Shown here one piece after another: positions 17,177 to 26,861 of a stretch of DNA of 64,000 nt. Source of the DNA: an uncultured Oceanisphaera sp. (GTDB lineage Bacteria; Pseudomonadota; Gammaproteobacteria; Enterobacterales; Aeromonadaceae). The stretch covers positions 62,001-126,000 of the forward strand of contig NZ_CANLZU010000009.1 in assembly GCF_947495715.1 (NCBI RefSeq), read 5' to 3'. Both the position numbers and the translations under genes were made by a program. The notes under the pieces are model-generated. The model worked only from the letters and a program-made list of their open reading frames with translations, did no database searches and was not told where the DNA came from. The stretch's first letter is position 1, and every line of letters starts with the position of its first letter.

Positions 17177-18415
17177 ATGAGCTTGAAACACACTCTGGAA
17201 AAGCTCGAACACCATTTCGAGCCGGGCGGTAAATACGAGAAGTTTTACGCCCTGTATGAAGCGGTTGCCACCGTGCTCTATACCCCGGGCATGGTTACCC
17301 GCAACGCCTCTCATGTGCGCGACAGTATCGATCTGAAGCGCATCATGATCATGGTGTGGATGGCGACCTTTCCGGCCATGTTCTTCGGTATGTACAACTC
17401 TGGCGGGCAGACCATCAATGCCCTGATGAACATGTACAGCCCGGCCGAACTGGCCTCGGTTATCGACGGCAACTGGCGTTATGGTCTGGCACAAAGCCTG
17501 GGAGCAACCCTGGGTGACGGCGCCGGCTGGGGCAGCAAGATGCTGCTGGGCGCGACCTACTTCCTGCCTATCTACCTGACGGTGTTCATCGTCGGTGGTT
17601 TCTGGGAAGTACTGTTTGCCACCGTACGCAAGCACGAAGTGAACGAAGGTTTCTTCGTCACCTCGGTACTGTTCGCGCTGATCGTGCCCGCGACCCTGCC
17701 TCTGTGGCAGGCGGCGCTGGGTATCACCTTCGGCGTGGTCATGGCCAAGGAAATCTTCGGCGGCACCGGCAAGAACTTCCTCAACCCGGCGCTGGCCGGT
17801 CGTGCCTTCCTGTTCTTCGCCTACCCGGCCGAGATTTCAGGTGACACCGTCTGGACCGCCGTTGACGGCTTCTCCGGCGCTACCGCCCTGGGCCAGTGGG
17901 CCGCAGGTGGTCAGGCGGCGTTGATGGATGCCAACACCGGTTCCATGATCGGCTGGATGGATGCCTTCATCGGTAACATTCAGGGCTCGATTGGTGAAGT
18001 CTCCACCCTGGCGATTTTGCTGGGCGGCCTGTTCATCATCTACATGGGTATTGCCTCCTGGCGTATCGTGGCAGGCGTGATGATCGGCATGATTGCCACC
18101 GCAACCCTGTTCAATATGCTCGGCTCCGACACCAACGCCATGTTCAGCATGCCCTGGTACTGGCACCTGGTATTGGGCGGCTTCGCTTTCGGCATGATGT
18201 TTATGGCAACCGACCCGGTATCCGCTTCCTTTACCAACAAGGGTAAATGGTGGTACGGCGCCCTGATCGGCATCATGGTGGTCCTGATCCGAGTGGTCAA
18301 CCCGGCCTTCCCCGAAGGCATGATGCTGGCCATTCTGTTCGCCAACCTGTTCGCTCCCTTGTTCGACCACTTCGTGGTGCAGGCTAACATCAAACGGAGA
18401 CTGGCTCGTGGCTAA
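17177..18415 (+). CDS. nqrB: Na+-translocating NADH:quinone reductase subunit B
   Basis: 412 residues with about ten membrane helices. It carries covalently bound FMN on the threonine of the SGAT motif; here that threonine is residue 236 (GFSGATAL), the same number as in Vibrio cholerae. It also binds riboflavin and takes part in Na+ translocation. It begins three bases after nqrA and overlaps nqrC by eight bases, suggesting translational coupling. The flavin is attached by ApbE encoded downstream. Confidence 0.98.
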   Translation: MSLKHTLEKLEHHFEPGGKYEKFYALYEAVATVLYTPGMVTRNASHVRDSIDLKRIMIMVWMATFPAMFFGMYNSGGQTINALMNMYSPAELASVIDGNWRYGLAQSLGATLGDGAGWGSKMLLGATYFLPIYLTVFIVGGFWEVLFATVRKHEVNEGFFVTSVLFALIVPATLPLWQAALGITFGVVMAKEIFGGTGKNFLNPALAGRAFLFFAYPAEISGDTVWTAVDGFSGATALGQWAAGGQAALMDANTGSMIGWMDAFIGNIQGSIGEVSTLAILLGGLFIIYMGIASWRIVAGVMIGMIATATLFNMLGSDTNAMFSMPWYWHLVLGGFAFGMMFMATDPVSASFTNKGKWWYGALIGIMVVLIRVVNPAFPEGMMLAILFANLFAPLFDHFVVQANIKRRLARG

Positions 18416-19178
18416 GAAAGAATCTATCGGCAGAACCTTTGCCGTCATCGGCGTCCTGTGTCTGGTGTGTTCTGTGGTGGTATCCGGCGCAGCAGTCTTG
18501 CTGAAGCCGACCCAGCAGCGCAACCAGGCCCTGGACGTGCAGACCAATATCGTTGAAGTAGCGGGTCTGGGCCGCGACAATGTGGCTGAAACCTATGAGC
18601 GCTTCATCGAAGCGCGTCTGCTGGATCTGACCACCGACACGTTTTCGGACCAAGCGGTGCAAGGCTATAACCAGCGCAATGCCGCCAAGGAACCTTCGAC
18701 CAGCATCAAGCTGAGTCCGAAAGAGGATCCGGCCGGTATTCGCCGCCGCGCCAACATGGTGCCGGTATATATGGCCAAAGATGAAGACGGCAACCTGGAC
18801 AGCATCATACTGCCCATTCATGGTCAGGGCCTCTGGTCTACCATGTACGCCTTCGTCGCCGTGGCACCCGATGGCAACACCATCAAGGGGATTACCTACT
18901 ACGAGCAGGGTGAAACGCCCGGCCTCGGCGGTGAGGTAGAAAACCCCAACTGGCGTGCCCAGTTTGTTGGCAAAGAGCTGTTTGACGACAACGGCAAGCC
19001 GGCCCTGAAAGTGGTGAAAGGTGGTGCGCCTGAAGGTGCTCCTTCCAGTGTAGATGGCCTGTCCGGCGCTACCCTGACCTCCAACGGTGTGCAAAAAACC
19101 TTTGAATTCTGGTTGGGCGAGCAGGGCTTCGGTCCGTTCCTGGCCAAGGTTCGTAAAGGAGAGCTGAACAATGGCTGA
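18408..19178 (+). CDS. nqrC: Na+-translocating NADH:quinone reductase subunit C
   Basis: 256 residues, GTG start inside the nqrB 3' end. One N-terminal membrane helix (about residues 11-32) and a periplasmic flavin domain with SGATLTSNG near residue 222 carrying the second covalent FMN. Electron transfer runs NqrF to NqrC to NqrB. It overlaps nqrD by eight bases. Confidence 0.98.
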   Translation: MAKKESIGRTFAVIGVLCLVCSVVVSGAAVLLKPTQQRNQALDVQTNIVEVAGLGRDNVAETYERFIEARLLDLTTDTFSDQAVQGYNQRNAAKEPSTSIKLSPKEDPAGIRRRANMVPVYMAKDEDGNLDSIILPIHGQGLWSTMYAFVAVAPDGNTIKGITYYEQGETPGLGGEVENPNWRAQFVGKELFDDNGKPALKVVKGGAPEGAPSSVDGLSGATLTSNGVQKTFEFWLGEQGFGPFLAKVRKGELNNG

Positions 19179-19803
19179 TAAAGCTGAAATGAAAAAGGTT
19201 CTGTTCGGACCTATCATCGGCAATAACCCCATTGCGTTGCAGGTGCTGGGCATCTGTTCCGCACTGGCGGTTACCTCACAGATGCAGACCGCATTCGTGA
19301 TGTCACTGGCGGTAATAGCGGTAACGGCCTTCTCTAACCTGTTTATCTCGCTGGTGCGTAATCAGATCCCCAACTCGGTACGAATTATCGCCCAGATGGC
19401 GATTATCGCCTCTCTGGTTATCGTGGTGGATCAGATCCTCAAGGCCTATGCCTACGACATCTCCAAGCAGCTGTCGGTATTCGTTGGCTTGATCATCACC
19501 AACTGTATCGTAATGGGCCGCGCCGAGGCGTATGCCATGAAGAGCCCGCCCATGATGTCTTTCCTGGACGGTATCGGTAACGGCATGGGTTATGGTCTTA
19601 TCCTGCTGATCGTTGCCACTATCCGTGAGCTGTTGGGCTCCGGTACCTGGTTCGGCATTGAAATACTGCCGCTGATCAAGAACGGTGGCTGGTATCAGGC
19701 CAACGGCCTGCTGCTGTTGCCGCCAAGTGCCTTCTTCATCATCGGTGGCATTATCTGGGTACTGCGTACCATGCGTCCGGAACAGGTGGAGGCGAAGGAG
19801 TAA
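19171..19803 (+). CDS. nqrD: Na+-translocating NADH:quinone reductase subunit D
   Basis: 210 residues, six membrane helices. Cysteines at about 29 (LGICSAL) and 112 ([12 protein letters not shown]) match those of V. cholerae NqrD that, with NqrE, ligate an intramembrane iron centre. NqrD and NqrE are inverted-topology relatives of RnfA/RnfE. It lies three bases before nqrE and overlaps nqrC. Confidence 0.98.
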   Translation: MADKAEMKKVLFGPIIGNNPIALQVLGICSALAVTSQMQTAFVMSLAVIAVTAFSNLFISLVRNQIPNSVRIIAQMAIIASLVIVVDQILKAYAYDISKQLSVFVGLIITNCIVMGRAEAYAMKSPPMMSFLDGIGNGMGYGLILLIVATIRELLGSGTWFGIEILPLIKNGGWYQANGLLLLPPSAFFIIGGIIWVLRTMRPEQVEAKE

Positions 19804-19806
19804 TAG

Positions 19807-20403
19807 ATGGAACATTATCTGAGTTTGTTTGTTCGTGCCGTCTTTATCGAAAACCTGGCGTTGGCCTTCTTCCTGGGGATGTGTACCTTCCTGGCGGTAT
19901 CCAAGAAGGTCAAAACCTCATTCGGTCTGGGTGTCGCGGTGGTGGTGGTACTGACCATTTCGGTACCGGTTAACAACCTGATCTACAACTTCATCCTGAA
20001 AGACGGCGCCCTGGCCGAAGGAGTGGACCTGAGCTTTTTGAACTTCATTACCTTTATCGGGGTAATTGCGGCTCTGGTTCAGATCCTGGAGATGACGCTG
20101 GACAAGTTTTTCCCTGCGCTGTACAACGCGCTGGGTATCTTCTTGCCGCTGATCACCGTTAACTGCGCCATCTTCGGTGGTGTGTCGTTCATGGTACAGC
20201 GGGATTACAACTTCTCCGAGTCCATCGTGTACGGCTTTGGCTCCGGCATTGGCTGGATGCTGGCTATCGTTTTGCTGGCCGGTTTGCGTGAGAAGATGAA
20301 GTATTCGGATGTGCCCGATGGTCTGCGCGGTCTGGGGATTACCTTCGTCTCCGCCGGTCTGATGGCACTTGGCTTCATGTCTTTCTCTGGCATATCCCTG
20401 TAA
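19807..20403 (+). CDS. nqrE: Na+-translocating NADH:quinone reductase subunit E
   Basis: 198 residues, six membrane helices. C26 (FFLGMCTFL) and the cysteine in TVNCAIFGG (about residue 120) are the partners of the NqrD cysteines in the intramembrane iron site. The RnfA-like sequence includes [22 protein letters not shown] at the end. NqrM is thought to supply the iron. Confidence 0.98.
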   Translation: MEHYLSLFVRAVFIENLALAFFLGMCTFLAVSKKVKTSFGLGVAVVVVLTISVPVNNLIYNFILKDGALAEGVDLSFLNFITFIGVIAALVQILEMTLDKFFPALYNALGIFLPLITVNCAIFGGVSFMVQRDYNFSESIVYGFGSGIGWMLAIVLLAGLREKMKYSDVPDGLRGLGITFVSAGLMALGFMSFSGISL

Positions 20404-20428
20404 CCCGGTGATAGAAAAGGAATAATCG

Positions 20429-21652
20429 ATGGAAATCATTCTAGGCGTGGTCATGTTCACCGTGATCGTGCTGGTCCTGGTAAGCATTATCCTGTTTGCC
20501 AAGTCCAAGCTGGTCGCGGAAGGGGATGTGACTATCAGCATCAACGACGATCCCGACAAGGCGATCACCACCGGTGCCAGCGGCAAGCTGCTGGGCGCCC
20601 TGGCGGCCAACGGCATCTTCGTCTCTTCTGCCTGTGGTGGCGGTGGTACCTGTGGACAGTGCCGAGTGCGCATTCTGGAAGGGGGCGGTGAAATCCTGCC
20701 CACCGAACAGGATCACATCTCCAAGCGCGAAGCGCGTGAGGGCGAGCGTCTGTCCTGTCAGGTCAACGTCAAGCAGGACATGAAGATCGAGCTGCCGGAA
20801 GAAGTATTCGGCATCAAGAAGTGGGATTGCGAAGTTATCTCCAACGACAGCAAGGCCACCTTCATCAAGGAACTGAAACTGCAGATTCCCAACGGCGAAA
20901 GCGTGCCTTTCCGTGCCGGTGGTTATATTCAGATTGAAGCTCCGCCTCACCACATCCAGTACAAAGACTTCGATGTGCCCGAGGAATACCGTGAAGACTG
21001 GGACAAGTTCAAGATCTTCGATCTGGAGTCCAAGGTAGACGAGGAAACCATCCGCGCCTACTCCATGGCCAACTATCCGGAAGAAGAAGGCATTATCATG
21101 CTCAACGTGCGCATCGCGACTCCGCCGCCACGTAACTGGAGCGCGCCTCCGGGCAAGATGTCTTCCTATATCTGGTCGTTGAAGCCGGGTGACAAGGCCA
21201 CCATTTCCGGTCCCTTCGGTGAATTCTTCGCCAAGGACACCGACGCCGAGATGGTGTTTATCGGTGGTGGTGCCGGCATGGCGCCGATGCGTTCGCACAT
21301 CTTCGACCAGCTCAAGCGCCTGAACTCCAAGCGCAAGATCAGCTTCTGGTACGGTGCCCGTTCCAAGCGCGAAATGTTCTATGTGGAAGATTTCGACGGT
21401 CTGCAGGAGCAGTGCGATAACTTCCAGTGGCATGTGGCACTGAGTGACGCGCTGCCGGAAGATAACTGGACCGGCCATACCGGCTTTATCCATAACGTGC
21501 TGTATGAAAACTATCTGCGGGATCACGACGCGCCCGAAGACTGTGAATACTACATGTGTGGTCCGCCGGTGATGAACGCCGCCGTCATCAACATGCTCAA
21601 GGATCTGGGCGTGGAAGAAGACAACATCATGCTGGATGACTTTGGTGGTTAA
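20429..21652 (+). CDS. nqrF: Na+-translocating NADH:quinone reductase subunit F
   Basis: 407 residues: one N-terminal membrane helix, a [2Fe-2S] ferredoxin domain with [12 protein letters not shown] (cysteines near 70, 76 and 79) and a fourth cysteine in LSCQVNV, then an FAD domain (RAYSMANYP) and an NADH domain ([23 protein letters not shown]). It accepts electrons from NADH. It is preceded by an AAAGGAATAATCG site 26 bases after nqrE. Confidence 0.98.
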   Translation: MEIILGVVMFTVIVLVLVSIILFAKSKLVAEGDVTISINDDPDKAITTGASGKLLGALAANGIFVSSACGGGGTCGQCRVRILEGGGEILPTEQDHISKREAREGERLSCQVNVKQDMKIELPEEVFGIKKWDCEVISNDSKATFIKELKLQIPNGESVPFRAGGYIQIEAPPHHIQYKDFDVPEEYREDWDKFKIFDLESKVDEETIRAYSMANYPEEEGIIMLNVRIATPPPRNWSAPPGKMSSYIWSLKPGDKATISGPFGEFFAKDTDAEMVFIGGGAGMAPMRSHIFDQLKRLNSKRKISFWYGARSKREMFYVEDFDGLQEQCDNFQWHVALSDALPEDNWTGHTGFIHNVLYENYLRDHDAPEDCEYYMCGPPVMNAAVINMLKDLGVEEDNIMLDDFGG

Positions 21653-21658
21653 ACACTG

Positions 21659-22693
21659 ATGATATCTCATGTAACTAAATGGCTGGCCCCTCTGGGGCTG
21701 GCCTTTTTATTGGTCGCCTGTAAACCGGCGGCGGTCGAACATCCGCAGCGGCACCTGACCGGCAATACCATGGGCACCTACTACTCGGTCAAGGTAGTGG
21801 ATGTCGATGAGACCCGGGCTCAGGCGCTGCAGGCGGAAATCGATCGCCGTCTGGAGCGGCTCAACGATCAGATGTCGACCTATCGGGAAGACTCGGAGTT
21901 GAGCCGTTTTAACCGGCATCAGGGGGCGGATCCTTTCCCGGTGTCGTCCGATACCGCCCGGGTGGTGACGGCGGCGCTGCAGTTGGGGCGCATGACCGAA
22001 GGGGCGCTGGACGTCACCGTCGGCCCGCTGGTCAACCTGTGGGGCTTTGGACCCGATGCCAGACCGAGCCGGATACCCGGTGAACCACTGCTGGCCGACA
22101 CCCGGGCGCGTACCGGGCTCGAGCACCTGCGGGTGGGCATCGACAGTGAGTCGGAGTATCTGTACAAACAGTTGCCCGAGCTGTACGTGGACCTGTCGTC
22201 CATCGCCAAGGGCTTTGGGGTGGACATGGTGTCCGAGTACCTGAGTGAAGAGGGGATAACCGATCACCTGGTGGAAATCGGTGGCGAGGTGCGGCTCAGT
22301 GGTCTTAATCGTCACCGCCAGCCCTGGACCATAGCGGTGGAAAAACCGGGTTCGGGAACCGGTTCGGTACAACAGGTAGTCGCGGTCGGCAACAACAGCG
22401 TGGCCACCTCCGGCGACTATCGCAACTACTATGAACTGGACGGCGAGCGGCTGTCGCACACCATAGATCCGGCCACGGGTCACCCCATTACCCATCAGCT
22501 GGCATCGGTGACAGTGATCCATCCATCCTGTATGATCGCAGACGGTTTGGCGACCGCGCTAACGGTCATGGGGCCCGAGCGGGCACTGGCGTTTGCCGAG
22601 CAACACCGGCTGGCGGTGTACCTGCTGACCAAGACGGACGATGGCTTCAGAGTGGACATGACCAGCGCCTTCAAGAAGTATTCAAGAGGTTGA
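21659..22693 (+). CDS. apbE: FAD:protein FMN transferase ApbE
   Basis: 344 residues with a lipoprotein signal (FLLVAC, cysteine about residue 21). It transfers FMN from FAD to the SGAT threonines of NqrB and NqrC on the periplasmic side. Visible are TGNTMGTYYSVKV, DLSSIAKGFGVDMV, the SGDYRNYYE segment and DPATGHPI. It starts six bases after nqrF, in the same operon, which fits its role as the dedicated flavinylating enzyme. Confidence 0.97.
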   Translation: MISHVTKWLAPLGLAFLLVACKPAAVEHPQRHLTGNTMGTYYSVKVVDVDETRAQALQAEIDRRLERLNDQMSTYREDSELSRFNRHQGADPFPVSSDTARVVTAALQLGRMTEGALDVTVGPLVNLWGFGPDARPSRIPGEPLLADTRARTGLEHLRVGIDSESEYLYKQLPELYVDLSSIAKGFGVDMVSEYLSEEGITDHLVEIGGEVRLSGLNRHRQPWTIAVEKPGSGTGSVQQVVAVGNNSVATSGDYRNYYELDGERLSHTIDPATGHPITHQLASVTVIHPSCMIADGLATALTVMGPERALAFAEQHRLAVYLLTKTDDGFRVDMTSAFKKYSRG

Positions 22694-22694
22694 T

Positions 22695-22919
22695 ATGCTG
22701 TATTTTTTGATTACCTTTGCAGTCTTTGCCCTGGTGGTTTTCGCCATGGCCATCGGCTATATCGTGCAGCGCAAGACTATTGCCGGCTCTTGTGGCGGTC
22801 TGGGTGGTGTAGGCATAGAAAAAGCCTGTGACTGTCCGGATCCTTGCGCCAGCCGCAAGAAAAAAATGGCCAAGGAAGAAGCTCGCCGGCAGATGCTGGG
22901 AGAAAACCGCATTATCTGA
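22695..22919 (+). CDS. nqrM: NQR maturation protein NqrM
   Basis: 74 residues: one membrane helix (about 3-23) and the four-cysteine pattern C33, C45, C47, C51 in GSCGGLGGVGIEKACDCPDPC (shown as short parts: SCGGLGG and CDCPDPC). V. cholerae NqrM with the same cysteines is required to deliver iron to the NqrD/NqrE site. It begins one base after apbE and is the last gene of the operon, followed by a strong terminator. Confidence 0.96.
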   Translation: MLYFLITFAVFALVVFAMAIGYIVQRKTIAGSCGGLGGVGIEKACDCPDPCASRKKKMAKEEARRQMLGENRII

Positions 22920-22928
22920 CGAAAGCCT

Positions 22929-22986
22929 TAAGCCGCAAACCATCAGCTGATCGAGAGATAGAAAGCTGCGGTTTGCGGCTTTTTCG
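22929..22986 (+). terminator. Terminator of the nqr operon
   Basis: AGCCGCAAACC (from 22931) pairs with GGTTTGCGGCT (22970-22980), followed by TTTTC. The 28-base interval contains a second palindrome, ATCAGCTGAT. Confidence 0.88.
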
Positions 22987-23010
22987 ATCCTGGCGCGCGG
23001 TGATAACTCG

Positions 23011-23165
23011 TTATAGCAATCGGATTAATCATGTGCTCAGGCCGTCATCCTGACGAAAGTCAGGATCTCTCTGCAGAAAGATACCGGGTCAAGCCCGGTA
23101 TGACAGTGCTTAAAACACGGCATTGTTATCGGGAATTGATCACATCTTTAGTGGGATTGGTATTA
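23011..23165. mobile_element. Small MITE-like element with TAATACCAAT-type inverted ends
   Basis: The left end TTATAGCAATC-GGATTAATCATGTGCTC mirrors the right end, which in reverse complement reads TAATACCAATC-CCACTAAAGATGTGATC. Inside are two hairpins, ATCCTGAC-GAAA-GTCAGGAT and ATACCGGG-TCAA-GCCCGGTAT, bracketed by GTCAT/ATGAC (23042-23104). No coding capacity. Ends match those of 2082-2498. The remaining 23166-23365 stretch before the chemoreceptor shows no gene. Confidence 0.65.
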
Positions 23166-23365
23166 CCTGAACGGCCTGCATTAACCAGATGGAAGCAGGT
23201 GCAGGAGACAAGTTCTGCGTACGGTGAGCCATGGCGGAAAACGCCGAGAAAAATATTAGCTATTTCCAATATAACCTTGTGCTTGAAAAGGTCTTTCCCC
23301 CCTTCATGACTGTGCTAGTCTGTAGCTTCATTTAGACTCAATTGAATTGAAAAGGTATCGCCCTC

Positions 23366-24994
23366 ATGACCCTCGGTAATCTTTCTGTACGTGCGAAGCT
23401 CTGGCTCATGATTCTGATTGCCGGCCTGATGCTGACAGTTCAGGCTTCTTTGTCTCTGTTAGATATGCGCGACTCTCTGCAACAGGAACGCCGCCATCAG
23501 TTGCATGCTCTGCTGGACAGTGCCGAGGGCTTGCTGACAGCGCAGCAGGCACGGGTTGATGCGGGTGAAGTAAGCCTGCAGCAGGCACAGGGCACGGCAC
23601 GTCAACTGCTGGAAAGCATGCGTTATGATGGCGATGAATACTTCTTTGTGCTGGATGCCGAAACGCGCATGCTGGCCCATGGTGCCAATCCCGGCCTGAA
23701 TGGCCGCATCATGCGTGGGGAACGAAGCCAGGATGGTCAAGCGGTGTTTGTGGAAATGGCGGCGCTGCTTGGTACCAAGACCGATATTGGCGAGTTCAGC
23801 TACCTCTGGCCACAGCCGGGTAATAGCGAGCCCCAGCCCAAGATCACTTTGGCCAAGCCGTTTACTCCCTGGGGGTGGGTGGTGGCAACCGGTGTCTATG
23901 TTGATGATCTGGATGACGCCTTTCGTCACGACCTGATGCACATGGGCGGACTGCTGTTGGGTGCCTTGCTGCTGCTGGTGGCGTTGGCGATTCCTATCAG
24001 CCGCACCATTACCCGCCCGCTGGATCGTATCAGCGAGGTGATGCAAGAGGCGGCCGCCGGTAATCTGCGGGTACGTACGCAACTGGACAGCAGAGACGAG
24101 CTGGGCAAGGTCGGGCGGCGTATCGACGAAACACTGGGTGTATTTCAGGATCTTATCCATCAGATCGCGGCATCTGCGGCGCAGGTTTCCTCCAGCGCCG
24201 AAAGCCTGGCCCGTCATGCGGAAGAAACCAGCACCGCGCTGGATATTCAGGCACAGGAAGCAGAGCTACTGTCGACGTCAATGAACGAGATGGCAGCCAG
24301 TGTGCACGAAGTAGCACGCAGTGCCGGTGAAACCGCCAATGCAATCGAAAGTGCGGATCATGAAGCCGAGGAAGGGAATCATGATGTTGATGATACCGTG
24401 CACCAGATTCAGGCATTGGCACAGGAGGTGGATCAAGCCGCCGACGTGATTCAGACGCTGGAGGCCGATACGGTACAGATTGGGCAGGTTCTCGAAGAGA
24501 TCCAGGCCATTTCCGAACAGACCAACCTGCTGGCACTGAATGCGGCGATCGAAGCGGCGCGAGCTGGCGAGTCCGGACGCGGTTTTGCGGTGGTGGCTGA
24601 CGAGGTTCGCCAGCTGGCGCAGCGGACTCAGGGGTCGACCGAAGAGATTCGCAGCATGAATGACCGTCTGCGCACCGTCGCACGCAAGGCGGTGGAAGTG
24701 ATGGGACGCTCTCGCATACAGGCCGATGGCAGCGTGAAGACCGCGATGCATGCGGGCAAGGAGCTGGAGCGTATTGTCGAGCAGATGGCCCGTATCCGTG
24801 ACATGGGCGTGCAGGTCGCGACCGCCGCCGAGCAGCAAAGCCAGGTGTCGGAAGAGATGAACAGCAATCTGCTGCGCATCACCCAGGCGTCGGAAAGCAC
24901 TGTGGTTACCGCCAGTGCGGTTGCCGGTAGCGGCGAAGAGCTGCAGCAACTGGCATATAATCTGCGCGATCAGATTAACAAGTTCAGTACCTGA
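23366..24994 (+). CDS. Methyl-accepting chemotaxis protein with single Cache domain
   Basis: 542 residues. Membrane helix 1 at about 10-28; periplasmic single-Cache type 2 domain ([11 protein letters not shown] near 87, [16 protein letters not shown] near 170); helix 2 about 195-212; HAMP to about 265; then the cytoplasmic signalling coiled coil with the conserved tip [18 protein letters not shown] near 385. It should sense a small ligand, often a carboxylate in this sensor class, and signal to CheA/CheW. No chemotaxis genes are adjacent. No pentapeptide methyltransferase tether is visible at the C-terminus. Confidence 0.93.
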   Translation: MTLGNLSVRAKLWLMILIAGLMLTVQASLSLLDMRDSLQQERRHQLHALLDSAEGLLTAQQARVDAGEVSLQQAQGTARQLLESMRYDGDEYFFVLDAETRMLAHGANPGLNGRIMRGERSQDGQAVFVEMAALLGTKTDIGEFSYLWPQPGNSEPQPKITLAKPFTPWGWVVATGVYVDDLDDAFRHDLMHMGGLLLGALLLLVALAIPISRTITRPLDRISEVMQEAAAGNLRVRTQLDSRDELGKVGRRIDETLGVFQDLIHQIAASAAQVSSSAESLARHAEETSTALDIQAQEAELLSTSMNEMAASVHEVARSAGETANAIESADHEAEEGNHDVDDTVHQIQALAQEVDQAADVIQTLEADTVQIGQVLEEIQAISEQTNLLALNAAIEAARAGESGRGFAVVADEVRQLAQRTQGSTEEIRSMNDRLRTVARKAVEVMGRSRIQADGSVKTAMHAGKELERIVEQMARIRDMGVQVATAAEQQSQVSEEMNSNLLRITQASESTVVTASAVAGSGEELQQLAYNLRDQINKFST

Positions 24995-25044
24995 TAACTA
25001 AGGGGCTACACTATGGCCCCACGTTTCAGTTTTTACGTTTTTCA

Positions 25045-26100
25045 ATGCGCAAGATTATTCATGTCGACATGGACTGCTTCTTTGCCGCGGTAGAGATGCG
25101 CAAGCATCCCGAATGGCGGGATATTCCGCTGGCCATCGGTGGCAGCGCCAGTCGACGTGGCGTTATTTCTACCTGTAACTATCCGGCCCGCCGTTTTGGT
25201 ATTCGCTCGGCCATGGCCAGCCATCAGGCGCTGCAACGGTGCCCGCAGTTGTTATTGATCCCGGGTAACATGGCCGAGTACAAGGCGGTGTCCCTGCAGA
25301 TCCGGGAGATCTTTCATCGCTATACCGATCTGGTCGAGCCGTTGTCGCTGGACGAAGCCTATCTGGATGTGAGCGACAGTCCGCTGTTTGGCGGCAGTGC
25401 TACGTTGATCGCCGCAGACATTCGTCGGGCCATCAATGACGAGTTGCAGCTGACCGCTTCTGCCGGGGTGGCCCCCAGCAAGTTTCTGGCCAAAATCGCC
25501 TCGGAAGAAAACAAGCCGGACGGCCTCTTCGTGCTGCCACCGGCGGCGGTGGCCGATTATGTGCGCCGGTTGCCGTTGGTCAAGTTGCCCGGAGTGGGGC
25601 GAAAGACGGCAGAAAAGCTGGCGGCCCTGGGGCTGGAGTACTGTGGTCAGCTGAATGAGGTGGGCGAAGCGGAGCTTATTCGTCGTTTCGGCAAGTTCGG
25701 CCGGCTGTTGTGGCAGCGTGGCCAGGGTATCGATGAGCGGGAGGTACAGACCGAACGGATACGCAAGTCGGTCGGTGTCGAGACTACCCTGGTCACCGAT
25801 ATTCATACTCCTGCGCAGGGGCTGTCGGTATTGCAGGAGTTATGGCCGGAGCTGATACGTCGACTGGACGGGCGGGCGATAAAGGGGCTGTGCATCAAGC
25901 TCAAATTCGATGACTTTACCCAGACCACCCTGTCTCGGCGCTGCACCGGGCCGGAGTTGGCGCTGGCCGCGCAACTGTGCACCGAAGCCTGGGAGCGAGC
26001 CCGGGGGCGTGGAGTTCGGCTGGTGGGGGTGAGTGTCGAGTTATGTCACGAAGGTAACGAGCAGGCTGCTCAGGCCGAGCAACTGAGTTTTGAATGGTAA
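25045..26100 (+). CDS. dinB: DNA polymerase IV
   Basis: 351 residues, exactly the E. coli length. Y-family translesion polymerase: catalytic D8 in HVDMDCFFAAVE, the second acidic pair in LSLDEAYLD (about 101-109), SAGVAPSKFLAKIAS, and the helix-hairpin-helix LVKLPGVGRKTAEKL. The extreme C-terminus QAEQLSFEW carries the QLSF-type beta-clamp-binding motif. I saw no clear LexA box upstream. dinB follows nqr in Vibrio as well, here with a chemoreceptor inserted between. Confidence 0.97.
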   Translation: MRKIIHVDMDCFFAAVEMRKHPEWRDIPLAIGGSASRRGVISTCNYPARRFGIRSAMASHQALQRCPQLLLIPGNMAEYKAVSLQIREIFHRYTDLVEPLSLDEAYLDVSDSPLFGGSATLIAADIRRAINDELQLTASAGVAPSKFLAKIASEENKPDGLFVLPPAAVADYVRRLPLVKLPGVGRKTAEKLAALGLEYCGQLNEVGEAELIRRFGKFGRLLWQRGQGIDEREVQTERIRKSVGVETTLVTDIHTPAQGLSVLQELWPELIRRLDGRAIKGLCIKLKFDDFTQTTLSRRCTGPELALAAQLCTEAWERARGRGVRLVGVSVELCHEGNEQAAQAEQLSFEW

Positions 26101-26126
26101 GCTTGTTTTAATTCTGATTGGTGCCA

Positions 26127-26153
26127 GATCAGGCTTCCTGATCGTTGTTTTTC
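26127..26153 (+). terminator. Terminator of dinB
   Basis: GATCAGG-CTT-CCTGATC (26127-26143) is followed by GTTGTTTTT. It overlaps the stop codon of the small minus-strand ORF at 26129-26242. Confidence 0.8.
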
Positions 26154-26242
26154 TGCGGGGTAGCCAAGGCTGTCTCGTCCGAAGCCGCGCCAAGATAATC
26201 TGCGCTCAGAGCCAGAAACAAGGCAATGTACGATCTCTTCAT
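26129..26242 (-). CDS. Small secreted peptide candidate, 37 residues
   Basis: ATG at 26242 preceded by ATGAGGACC (Shine-Dalgarno GAGG eight bases upstream) opens a 37-codon frame ending TGA at 26129. The start MKRSYIALFLALSADYLGAA has a basic n-region, a hydrophobic core and an A-A end like a short signal peptide; the rest (SDETALATPQKNNDQEA) is polar. I do not recognise it. It lies about 100 bases downstream of another small secreted protein on the same strand, behind that gene's terminator-like hairpin. Ribosome-binding site and signal features support it, but the length leaves real doubt. Confidence 0.45.
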   Translation of the reverse strand: MKRSYIALFLALSADYLGAASDETALATPQKNNDQEA

Positions 26243-26342
26243 ATTGGGTCCTCATATAAGCTTAGATGTCTAAGTATCTTAACATATTGAAATCCAATTT
26301 AAAATATGACGGCTCTGCGCCAGGGCAGAAACCGCCGTCAGG

Positions 26343-26684
26343 TTACTGGTTGCTGCCGTTCAGGTGGTCTTCTTCCACGAAGGTCCAGCCCTGGTTGGCA
26401 GCGGGAGAAACCGGTTGCATACCGGTGGAAGACGGCGCCACTATCACGGTGCTCTCGCTGTCTGCAGAACCCTCCAGCGCCGGGCGATCCCGACCGTCGT
26501 TCGGTGCCGTTGCGGCAACCGGGGCGGGCGCTTCATTGCGTTTGTCGTTCTGAATGCCGGGTGCCAGCTTGCGGGTTTCGTCCAGTACCTCACGGCCAAA
26601 CTCGATGATGCCACTGAAGATGTTATCGGCCATTGCCGGCGCGGCCAGCAAGGTCAGCAACAGGTAGAAAGGGGCGCTTTTCAT
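26343..26684 (-). CDS. Hypothetical periplasmic protein, 113 residues
   Basis: From the ATG at 26684 (AGAGG upstream) the protein has a clear signal peptide, MKSAPFYLLLTLLAAPAMA, with cleavage about residue 19. The mature part begins DNIFSGIIEFGREVLDETRK, followed by a proline/alanine-rich, low-complexity middle and a C-terminus GWTFVEEDHLNGSNQ. The longer frame to 26825 runs into a heptamer repeat and is rejected. No family was recognised. A TGACGGC...GCCGTCA hairpin with a T-rich tail (about 26307-26341) follows as a likely terminator. Confidence 0.7.
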   Translation of the reverse strand: MKSAPFYLLLTLLAAPAMADNIFSGIIEFGREVLDETRKLAPGIQNDKRNEAPAPVAATAPNDGRDRPALEGSADSESTVIVAPSSTGMQPVSPAANQGWTFVEEDHLNGSNQ

Positions 26685-26783
26685 GACATATACCTCTGTT
26701 GGGATCTGCCCGAAAGCATAAGCCAAATTATTGCCCTTGAATACCGCATAGACTGCGTGTAGGCCGGTTGCTGACGCTTTGAA

Positions 26784-26861
26784 TTGTGAGGGGAGAGGCG
26801 TAAAGGGTGAGGGGAATACTATCACCCCTCACTCCTCACAATTCACTCCTCACTTCTTACG
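26784..26861. repeat. Heptamer inverted array downstream of pepD
   Basis: The left arm has GTGAGGG-GAGAGGC-GTAAAGG-GTGAGGG, the right arm TCACCCC-TCACTCC-TCACAAT-TCACTCC-TCACTTC-TTACGC. The pepD stop codon (26857-26859) lies inside the last unit. Confidence 0.75.
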
